Source: Pseudomonadota bacterium | GTDB lineage: Bacteria; Pseudomonadota; Gammaproteobacteria; Xanthomonadales; Xanthomonadaceae | Length of the DNA stretch: 7,235 bases | Direction of reading: 5' to 3' | Assembly (NCBI GenBank): GCA_023439425.1 | Contig: JAEXNZ010000416.1 | Span: 1-7,235, forward strand | Shown: in pieces, positions 1 to 5,440 of the stretch | Layout of the letters: each line of letters opens with the position of its first letter | Numbering within the stretch: position 1 is the stretch's first letter | The notes under the pieces: model-generated | What the model was told of the DNA's origin: nothing | Databases searched by the model: none | Seen by the model: the letters and a program-made list of their open reading frames with translations, nothing else | Made by a program: the position numbers and the translations under genes

Positions 1-599
1 CGGCCGTCACGGAACCGGCACCGGCCCGCAATGCGCCTCCCGGGGCAGCGGACCCGCCAGCGCCGGTCAAGCGACCGGCTACCGCGCCGGCAGCTCCCGC
101 GCCAGCAGCACCGGCACCCACGGAAGAGTTGACGCTCGGCACGTACAGCGCAGCGCCGCCGATACCGGTTCCACCTGCGGCTGCGCCTGCGCCCGCGCAG
201 GCACAGGCACCGGCCGAGAAGGCTGCCGCACCTGCGGCGGAAGAGCGCGTGGCACTGGACGCCATCCAGGTGACCGGCTCGAAGATCGAGACGCCACGCG
301 AAAGGTCTGCCCTGCGCGCCCAGCGCGCCGCGCCGGCGGCATCAGCACGCGGCGAGATGCCGGCACCGGCTGCGGCGATGGCCGCGCCGGCCGACTTCGG
401 CGGGCAACCGGAATCGTCGGCGATCACCACGGCCGTGGATGCCGACGCCCTGCTGCCGCGCCGCCAATGGATCGAGCGCATCCGGGAACGTCGCGATGCC
501 GGCGATCTGGAGACTGCACGCGCGAGCCTGCGCCGCTACCTGCAGCACTACCCGGAAGTGCGGGTGCCGCGCGATCTGCGCGCACTGCTCGATTCCTGA
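1..599 (+). CDS. Ala/Pro-rich protein of unknown function, 3' part (N-terminus outside window)
   Basis: The frame is open from the left edge (first full codon at base 3) to TGA at 597-599, giving 198 visible residues with the true start upstream. About the first 80 residues are a low-complexity Ala/Pro linker. Next comes LDAIQVTGSKI (bases 255-287), which resembles the sequence just before the plug of TonB-dependent receptors, but no plug or barrel follows. After a second Ala-rich stretch, the last ~45 residues form a charged, probably helical module beginning RQWIERIRERRDAGDLETAR and ending in a Tyr-Pro-Glu-Val segment. From memory, similar tails occur in Xanthomonadaceae proteins encoded next to ECF sigma factors (anti-sigma-like), but no zinc-binding anti-sigma domain or membrane segment is visible in this part. 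The function is therefore left open. The coding frame is well supported by codon bias and its clean end just before the next gene. Confidence 0.75.
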   Translation, partial: AVTEPAPARNAPPGAADPPAPVKRPATAPAAPAPAAPAPTEELTLGTYSAAPPIPVPPAAAPAPAQAQAPAEKAAAPAAEERVALDAIQVTGSKIETPRERSALRAQRAAPAASARGEMPAPAAAMAAPADFGGQPESSAITTAVDADALLPRRQWIERIRERRDAGDLETARASLRRYLQHYPEVRVPRDLRALLDS

Positions 600-610
600 G
601 CGCGGCCCAC

Positions 611-616
611 TAGAAT
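611..616 (+). promoter_or_regulatory. Possible -10 element (TAGAAT) for a leaderless IMPACT-family transcript
   Basis: TAGAAT matches TATAAT at five of six positions and ends 8 nt before the ATG at 625, so transcription would begin at or next to the start codon. The 25-bp gap has no Shine-Dalgarno, which fits leaderless translation. No recognisable -35 lies 16-18 bp upstream, inside the end of the previous gene. This is a pattern-based inference. Confidence 0.35.
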
Positions 617-624
617 GCTCGGCG

Positions 625-1230
625 ATGCCCGATACACTCGCCCAACCGGTCAGCCACAGCCTGGACGTCAAGCACAGCCGCTTCATCGCGCACGCTGCGC
701 CGATTGAAAGCGCCGCCGCCGCACTCGACTTCCTGCAGCAGGTGGCGGTGGCCGATGCCACCCACAACTGCTGGGCCTACCGCCATGGCCAGGACTACCG
801 CTCCAGCGATGACGGCGAACCCGCCGGCACCGCGGGCCGCCCGATCCTGGCCGCTATCGATGGCCAGGGCTTCGACCGGGTGATGGTGGTGGTGATCCGC
901 TGGTATGGCGGCATCAAACTCGGTGCGGGCGGACTGGTGCGGGCCTATGGCGGCACTGCCGCCGAATGCCTGCGCACCGCGCCGCGGCTGCCGCTGGTTG
1001 CCCTGGCCGAGCTGGAGGTACAGGCCTCGTTCGAGGATCTGGGCACGTTGCACGCGGCCGTAGCCGCGCACGCCGCTGAAAAACTCGATGAGTCGTTTAC
1101 CGCCCGCGGCGTGGAACTGCAGCTGCGACTGCCCGCCGACCAGGTGGAACCGTTGAAAATCCGCCTGCGCGACGCCACACGTGATCGTATCCGCGTGCAT
1201 CTGCGCACTGCCCCAGGATCCCCCACATGA
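625..1230 (+). CDS. yigZ: IMPACT/YigZ family protein
   Basis: The 201-residue product is the usual length for bacterial YigZ proteins. The conserved UPF0029/IMPACT N-terminal domain is clear: SDDGEPAGTAGRPIL at residues 61-75 and the segment from VVVIRWYGG to LVRAYG at about 88-109 are family hallmarks. A second small alpha/beta domain follows at about 130-190 (DUF1949 type, like elongation factor G domain IV). The biochemical role of bacterial members is not settled; eukaryotic IMPACT regulates the GCN2 kinase, and a nucleic-acid or ribosome-related role is often suggested. ATG 625 was chosen because the frame upstream reads through the preceding gene and the family-like sequence begins just after it. 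There is no Shine-Dalgarno. The stop overlaps the start of the ABC exporter by 4 nt (ATGA), suggesting one transcript and coupled translation. Confidence 0.9.
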   Translation: MPDTLAQPVSHSLDVKHSRFIAHAAPIESAAAALDFLQQVAVADATHNCWAYRHGQDYRSSDDGEPAGTAGRPILAAIDGQGFDRVMVVVIRWYGGIKLGAGGLVRAYGGTAAECLRTAPRLPLVALAELEVQASFEDLGTLHAAVAAHAAEKLDESFTARGVELQLRLPADQVEPLKIRLRDATRDRIRVHLRTAPGSPT

Positions 1231-2993
1231 CTGACACTTCCGCCACGCCTGCCCCACCCCTGCGCCGCCTGGGCAGCCTGGGGACGCTGTGGCCGTTCGT
1301 GCGCCGGCATATCGGGCTGTTCTCGGCCTGGCTGGTCGCACTGGCGATATCCTCAGCGGCCACGCTCAGCCTGCCGCCGGCCGTCAAGCAGATGATCGAC
1401 CACGGCTTCAGCAGCAATGGCGACATCAACCGCGCCTTCGCCCTGCTGTTCCTGGTCGCGGTGGTGCTGGCGCTGGCCACCGCCGCGCGCTTCTTCTTCG
1501 TTTCGATGCTGGGCGAGAAAGTGGTCGCCGACCTGCGCAGCCGTCTTTATGCCCACCTGATCAGCCTGGGGGCGGGCTTCCACGACCGCAGCCGCAGCGG
1601 CGAACTGGTTTCCCGACTCACCGCTGACAGCGAACTGCTGCGCAGCGTGATTGGTTCCACCATGTCGGTGGCCCTGCGCAGCAGCGTCACCGTGATCGGC
1701 AGCCTGACCATGCTGTTCATCACCAGCCCGCGGCTGGCCGCCTGGTCGCTGGTGGGCATTCCGCTGGCGATCCTGCCGATTCTCATCGGGGCCGCCCGCC
1801 TGCGCCACATCTCCCGGGCCAGCCAGGACCGCATTGCCGACGCCAATTCGCTGGCCGCGGAAACGCTGGGGGCCGTGCGCACGGTCCAGGCGCATGCACG
1901 TGAGCCCTACGAGCGCGGGCGTTTCAACGCGGCACTGGGCGAGTCGATCAAGGCCGCGCGCCGCCGCATCACCGCACAATCGCTGGTCACCGCCGTTGCC
2001 ATCGTGATGATCTTCGGTGCCATCGTCGGTGTGCTGTGGCTGGGCGCGCACGATGTCATTGACGGCCGCATGAGTGCCGGTACGCTGGGCCAGTTCGTGC
2101 TGTATGCACTGATCGGCGGCGGTTCGGTGGGCGCACTGGCCGAAGTCTGGAACGAACTGCAGCGGGCTTCGGGCGGCATGGGCCGCATCGCCGAGCTGCT
2201 GCAGGAAGACGTGGAGATTACCCCGCCGGCGCACCCGCTGGCCCTGCCCGCCCCGCTGCGCGGCGAGATCAGCTTCAACGATGTGGTGTTCCATTACCCG
2301 CAACGCCCGGACACGCCCGCGCTGGATCACTTTGATCTGCATGTGCGCCCGGGTGAGACCGTGGCCTTGGTGGGGCCCTCCGGTGCCGGCAAGAGCACGG
2401 TGCTGTCGATGCTGCTGCGCTTCCACGACCCGGCCGCCGGTGGCGTGGAAGTGGACGGCGTGGACATCCGCCAGTTCGACCCGGCGCAGCTGCGCGCGAA
2501 GATGGCGCTGGTGCCACAGCAGCCCACCCTGTTTGCCGCCACCGCGCTGGACAACATCCGCTACGGGCGGCTGGACGCCAGCGACGAGGAGGTGCAGCGC
2601 GCCGCCGAAGCCGCCGAGGCCGACGACTTCCTGCAGGCCCTGCCCGACGGCTACCTGAGCGAGCTGGGCGAGCGCGGCGCGCGCCTGTCCGGCGGCCAGC
2701 AGCAGCGCATTGCGATTGCCCGCGCGCTGCTCAAGGACGCGCCCATCCTGCTGCTGGACGAAGCCACCAGCGCACTGGACGCGCAGAGCGAGCGCGCCGT
2801 GCAGCAGGCACTGGAGCGGCTCATGGCCGGGCGCACCACCCTGGTGATCGCGCACCGGCTGGCCACGGTGCTCAAGGCCGACCGGATCGTGGTGATGGAC
2901 CATGGCCGCATCGTCGCCCAGGGCACCCATGCCGAGTTGCTGGCCGAAGGCGGTCTGTACGCTGAACTGGCGCGACTGCAATTCATCGATTGA
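1227..2993 (+). CDS. MsbA-related ABC exporter half-transporter (fused membrane and ATPase domains)
   Basis: The 588-residue protein has the layout of an ABCB-type half-transporter that works as a dimer in the inner membrane. Six hydrophobic segments lie near residues 28-50, 70-92, 147-167, 170-190, 252-274 and 285-305. The nucleotide-binding domain is intact: A-loop Tyr357, Walker A GPSGAGKST (383-391), Q-loop Gln431, signature LSGGQQQR (487-494), Walker B ILLLDEATSALD from 507 with Asp511 and catalytic Glu512, and H-loop His543. It resembles the MsbA-related permease/ATPase family rather than an unmistakable MsbA, so the substrate (lipid, drug or other hydrophobic molecule) cannot be read from sequence. 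ATG 1227 overlaps the stop of the IMPACT gene as ATGA, and AGGA at 1215-1218 lies 8 nt upstream as a ribosome binding site. No protease or cargo domain is fused, and no membrane-fusion or outer-membrane partner lies alongside. Confidence 0.93.
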   Translation: MTDTSATPAPPLRRLGSLGTLWPFVRRHIGLFSAWLVALAISSAATLSLPPAVKQMIDHGFSSNGDINRAFALLFLVAVVLALATAARFFFVSMLGEKVVADLRSRLYAHLISLGAGFHDRSRSGELVSRLTADSELLRSVIGSTMSVALRSSVTVIGSLTMLFITSPRLAAWSLVGIPLAILPILIGAARLRHISRASQDRIADANSLAAETLGAVRTVQAHAREPYERGRFNAALGESIKAARRRITAQSLVTAVAIVMIFGAIVGVLWLGAHDVIDGRMSAGTLGQFVLYALIGGGSVGALAEVWNELQRASGGMGRIAELLQEDVEITPPAHPLALPAPLRGEISFNDVVFHYPQRPDTPALDHFDLHVRPGETVALVGPSGAGKSTVLSMLLRFHDPAAGGVEVDGVDIRQFDPAQLRAKMALVPQQPTLFAATALDNIRYGRLDASDEEVQRAAEAAEADDFLQALPDGYLSELGERGARLSGGQQQRIAIARALLKDAPILLLDEATSALDAQSERAVQQALERLMAGRTTLVIAHRLATVLKADRIVVMDHGRIVAQGTHAELLAEGGLYAELARLQFID

Positions 2994-3047
2994 TGACGCG
3001 CCGGTAACGGCAGCGGTCGCATGGTGGCGCTACCCAACAGGCCGCTG

Positions 3048-3055
3048 AAGGAGGT
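3048..3055 (+). promoter_or_regulatory. Consensus Shine-Dalgarno of the 59-residue orphan gene
   Basis: AAGGAGGT is a full match to the 3' end of 16S rRNA and lies 5 nt before the ATG at 3061. It is the strongest ribosome binding site in the window and is the main evidence that this small frame is translated. A possible 6-bp stem (CAGCGG 3011-3016 with CCGCTG 3042-3047) ends immediately before it. Confidence 0.8.
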
Positions 3056-3060
3056 GCTGC

Positions 3061-3240
3061 ATGTCGTTCCGCCAGTTCCCCGCCACTGATGCCAATGGCG
3101 AGACCCGCATCATTCTGGAGTTCGTCGCTGACCAGGCCGATGGCGGCGAAAAGCGTTATGAGCTGGATTCCGGTGAGCCGCTCGAGCGGGATGGTCGCCA
3201 GTACCACACGCGCGATGGTGCCCTGACGTTGAACACGTAA
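3061..3240 (+). CDS. Small conserved-looking hypothetical protein, 59 residues
   Basis: The frame from ATG 3061 to TAA encodes a hydrophilic, acidic 59-residue protein with no signal peptide, membrane segment or cysteine. Its second half, KRYELDSGEPLERDGRQYHT followed by RDGALTLNT, has the look of short beta-strands and turns. I recall similar small proteins with a 'RYEL..G..' pattern in Xanthomonadaceae, but I cannot name a family or function. The start is fixed by the AAGGAGGT site 5 nt upstream. The gene lies 67 bp after the ABC exporter on the same strand, so it may share that transcript, though the gap could also hold its own promoter (no clear -35/-10 seen). A frame on the opposite strand (2983-3207) is a less plausible alternative because it lacks a comparable ribosome binding site. 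Confidence 0.75.
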   Translation: MSFRQFPATDANGETRIILEFVADQADGGEKRYELDSGEPLERDGRQYHTRDGALTLNT

Positions 3241-3358
3241 CGCTGGTCAATTAATCACCAGGTCTCTTGACAGCGTTGCCTGCCGGGACCTGCCCGCACT
3301 TATCCACACCTTTGTGCGCAGTTCATCCACACCCCCTGTGGATGAACTGCCCATCGCC
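3241..3358. other. Intergenic gap between convergent genes, with DnaA-box-like motifs
   Basis: This 118-bp stretch lies between the stop of the small gene (+) and the stop of tyrA (-), so it should hold the ends of both transcripts. It contains a perfect DnaA box TTATCCACA at 3300-3308 and two 8/9 matches: TCATCCACA at 3323-3331 and its reverse complement at 3337-3345. The last two sit inside the arms of a 14-bp inverted repeat. A weaker repeat, CTGGT 3243-3247 with ACCAG 3257-3261, lies just after the small gene. The motifs are read directly; any DnaA binding is inference. Confidence 0.5.
3318..3350. terminator. Perfect 14-bp inverted repeat, candidate bidirectional terminator
   Basis: GCAGTTCATCCACA (3318-3331), a CCCCC loop and TGTGGATGAACTGC (3337-3350) form a perfect 14-bp stem with a 5-nt loop. 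It begins 9 nt after the tyrA stop on the minus strand and 78 nt after the small gene on the plus strand. Neither side has a T-run, so it is not a classical intrinsic terminator. It could still block or stabilise 3' ends in both directions. Confidence 0.55.
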
Positions 3359-4471
3359 TCAGCGCGACAGCACCCGACCAATGCCGCTGGCGTCGATTTC
3401 CTGCGCCGCACGCGCCATTGCCGCGAGATCACTGCCCGGTACAAACCCCACGCGGAAATGCACCTCGCCGCCCGGCGTGCGCGAGGAATGAATCGACGCC
3501 AGGCTGACGCCATGCCGCTCGAACACATGCAGCAGTTCGCGCAGCGAGCCGGGCCGGTCTTCCGGCAGGTGCACGCTGATTGCGTTTCGCTCGGTCAGGT
3601 CGGCCAGCAGATACCCCACCCGTTCAAACGTGTAGTTGCCTTCGGCCAGCTGCGCGTCACCCTGATGCTCGCGGTTCACCCGCAACAACTGATGGCGGAA
3701 GTCCGCGCGCGCCGCGTCATCGCCCTGCAGCACCTGCTGGTGCAGCTGCTGCAGCTGGCCCAGCAGACGTTCCAGCATCGGGGCCACATGCGGGTTGCCA
3801 AACTGGATGTCCTCGTAGATCACCGGGTTCATCGACAGGATGCGCGCGATGATCGCGGTATCCAGCTCGAACGAAGCCGACCGGTACGGCATCAGCGCCG
3901 GCAGCGCGCCCAGCAGCGGCGCGTACTCGCGCAGCACGCCGGCCTGGGCCAGATGGGTGGCATGCACCATCGCCTGCACCAGCGCCATCACCTGGTCGTG
4001 GTGTTCGGGCGTGGCCTGCACGCATTCGGCTTCCAGCGCCGCGCACAGCGCCTCCACCCACGGCTGCCACGTGCTTACACGGGACTGGCAGACCACCATC
4101 ACCCTCCCCTTCAGGGTTGGGGCCTTGGGCGGCGCGGTCATCGGATGCAGACCGACCACCTCGGCCTGTGATTCCAGCATGGCCGCCACCGGTGCGCTCT
4201 TGACCGAGGTGACGTCCAGCCACAACCGGCCGGCTTCGCGCCCGGCCGAGCGTTCCACGTACTCGGCCACCAGCGCCGGCGTATGCCGGATCGGTGCGGA
4301 GAAGATCAGCACCTGCGCGCGCTCCAGCAGGTCCTCCGGCGAATGCGACTCTGGATCGGCCGGGTCGTGCCCGATCACCTCCAGGCCCATGCGCTGCTCG
4401 AAGAAGCGCTGCAGCCAGCGCCCGTAGGCCCCGGCACTGCCGACGATGCCGATCAGCGGACGCACGCTCAC
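3359..4471 (-). CDS. tyrA: Prephenate dehydrogenase (TyrA) with C-terminal ACT domain
   Basis: The 370-residue product oxidatively decarboxylates prephenate to 4-hydroxyphenylpyruvate in tyrosine synthesis. The N-terminal nucleotide-binding fold starts with GIVGSAGAYGRW (residues 8-19). Residues about 85-225 align by eye with the dehydrogenase half of E. coli TyrA: DVTSVKSAPVAAML, VVGLHPM with the prephenate-contacting His109, HDQVMALVQAMVH, and FELDTAIIARILSMNPVIYEDI. No chorismate mutase domain is present, so this is a monofunctional enzyme. Residues about 296-360 look like an ACT domain (AISVHLPEDRPGSLRELLHV onward), which usually binds an amino acid and suggests feedback control by tyrosine. 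The start is GTG at 4471, overlapping the pdxY stop as GTGA, with only a weak ribosome binding site. This implies translational coupling. Choice between NAD and NADP cannot be judged safely here. Confidence 0.88.
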   Translation of the reverse strand: MSVRPLIGIVGSAGAYGRWLQRFFEQRMGLEVIGHDPADPESHSPEDLLERAQVLIFSAPIRHTPALVAEYVERSAGREAGRLWLDVTSVKSAPVAAMLESQAEVVGLHPMTAPPKAPTLKGRVMVVCQSRVSTWQPWVEALCAALEAECVQATPEHHDQVMALVQAMVHATHLAQAGVLREYAPLLGALPALMPYRSASFELDTAIIARILSMNPVIYEDIQFGNPHVAPMLERLLGQLQQLHQQVLQGDDAARADFRHQLLRVNREHQGDAQLAEGNYTFERVGYLLADLTERNAISVHLPEDRPGSLRELLHVFERHGVSLASIHSSRTPGGEVHFRVGFVPGSDLAAMARAAQEIDASGIGRVLSR

Positions 4472-5376
4472 GCAAGACGCTCGGTGACGAAGCGGTCGGG
4501 GAACGCCAGCGCGGCCGGTGCGGCAGCCAGCACGTCGAATTCTTCGTGATGGTTGGCCAGGGTGGTTTCCAGCGCCACGTGCACGCCGGCGATGGCGCGC
4601 GAGATCGCCTGTTCAAACGCCTCGCCACGCAGCAGGAAAGCGACCAGCAACGACATCAGCACATCACCGGTGCCGGCCACGTCCACCGGCAGATGCGGCG
4701 AGGACCAACGCCAGATGGCTTCACGGCTGACCGCCAGGGTGACCAGCTGGCCGGGTTCGCCGCCGACGCTGTGCGCCAGTACCCACTGCGGGCCACGTGC
4801 CAGCAGTGCCTGCGCGGCGACGATGGCATCGCCTTCTTCCAGGCTGGGCAACCCGGTCAGGCGATTGAGCTCGAAGGCGTTCGGCGTGACCAGCCAGGCA
4901 TGCGGCAGCAGGCGCTCGGCGAAGATGGTCTCCAGCCCTGGCTCCACGTAGGGGCCGGTATGCGTGTCACCAATCACCGGATCCAGGCAGTAGCGCAGCT
5001 GCGGCGAGGCCGGCAGCACCGCATCGAGCCAATCGGCAAACGCCGCACCATTGCCGACGCTGCCGAAGTAACCCGACACCAGCATGCGCGCGCGTTGCGG
5101 CAGGCCGCGTTCGCCCGCACCCAACAGCAGGTCGGCGAACCAGACCGACGGCAGCACACGGCCGCGCGTGGTGGCATAGAACGGCGCGTTGCTGAGCAGC
5201 GTGGTGGGAATCTCCGCCACGCGCACACCCAGCGCGCGCAGCGGCGGCACCGCCGCGCTGTTGCCCGCATGGCCGTAGACCAGTTGGGACTGGACCGAGA
5301 TGACGTCGACCGGCGACGGACCGTCCGGGCGCTGGCGACGGCCGTGGACGAGGTGGCTTTCGAGGGGTTCGTTCAT
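4468..5376 (-). CDS. pdxY: Pyridoxal kinase, PdxY type
   Basis: This 302-residue ribokinase-fold enzyme phosphorylates pyridoxal to PLP in the salvage pathway. Family signatures (numbered from ATG 5376) are QSQLVYGHAGNSAA near 29-42, SGYFGS near 101-106, DPVIGD at 132-137, TPNAFEL near 164-170, and GTGD at 235-238 with catalytic Asp238. E. coli PdxY has 287 residues; the extra length here is mostly an N-terminal extension of ~22 residues before the first strand. ATG 5376 is preferred over the in-frame ATG at 5403 because the latter lies within the dnaJ terminator hairpin. There is no Shine-Dalgarno; TATAAT lies 6 nt upstream, pointing to a leaderless message. tyrA overlaps its 3' end by 4 nt. 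PLP is the cofactor of the aminotransferase that acts after TyrA, giving the pair a metabolic rationale. Distinguishing PdxY from PdxK is by overall resemblance. Confidence 0.88.
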   Translation of the reverse strand: MNEPLESHLVHGRRQRPDGPSPVDVISVQSQLVYGHAGNSAAVPPLRALGVRVAEIPTTLLSNAPFYATTRGRVLPSVWFADLLLGAGERGLPQRARMLVSGYFGSVGNGAAFADWLDAVLPASPQLRYCLDPVIGDTHTGPYVEPGLETIFAERLLPHAWLVTPNAFELNRLTGLPSLEEGDAIVAAQALLARGPQWVLAHSVGGEPGQLVTLAVSREAIWRWSSPHLPVDVAGTGDVLMSLLVAFLLRGEAFEQAISRAIAGVHVALETTLANHHEEFDVLAAAPAALAFPDRFVTERLA

Positions 5377-5382
5377 GCGTCC

Positions 5383-5388
5383 ATTATA
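5383..5388 (-). promoter_or_regulatory. Consensus -10 (TATAAT) placed for a leaderless pdxY transcript
   Basis: On the minus strand TATAAT ends 6 nt before the ATG at 5376, so the expected transcription start falls on or beside the start codon. Its first T is the last T of the terminator T-run. The -35 region coincides with the GC-rich terminator stem (CGCCGG at spacer 17) and has no TTGACA-like sequence, nor is there an extended -10 TG. The motif is directly visible; promoter activity is inferred. Confidence 0.45.
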
Positions 5389-5415
5389 AAAAAACGCCGG
5401 CATTGCCGGCGCTTT
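5388..5415 (-). terminator. Intrinsic terminator after dnaJ
   Basis: Read on the minus strand, CGCCGGC, loop AAT and GCCGGCG (5411-5395) form a 7-bp GC-only stem followed by seven Ts (5394-5388). Four As precede the stem, so a weaker terminator also exists for the plus strand. It lies about 30 nt after the dnaJ TAA and would end the dnaK-dnaJ transcript before pdxY. Confidence 0.85.
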
Positions 5416-5440
5416 TCGTTACCAATGGAACCAACCCGGC

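Noticed and set aside
1353..2981. Long open frame (542 codons) on the minus strand opposite the ABC exporter
   Set aside because: It is a shadow of a high-GC gene: the plus strand encodes an intact exporter with all motifs, while the minus translation is rich in Gln/His/Arg/Gly with no recognisable domain.
3011..3047. Possible degenerate REP/GTAG-type palindrome (GGTAGCGCC on the minus strand) after the ABC exporter
   Set aside because: The stem expected of Stenotrophomonas REP elements does not form; only a 6-bp outer pairing with a 25-nt loop is present.
2983..3207. Minus-strand frame of 74 codons opposite the small orphan gene, with a hydrophobic stretch
   Set aside because: It has no good ribosome binding site, while the plus-strand gene has a consensus one. 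It also would sit alone between rightward genes.
3267..3272. Perfect TTGACA that could be a plus-strand -35
   Set aside because: The position 17 bp downstream is CTGCCC, not a -10, and no plus-strand gene follows.
5377..5403. Longer pdxY start at ATG 5403
   Set aside because: It would place the start within the dnaJ terminator stem and read codons from the T-run; ATG 5376 already provides more N-terminus than the family needs.
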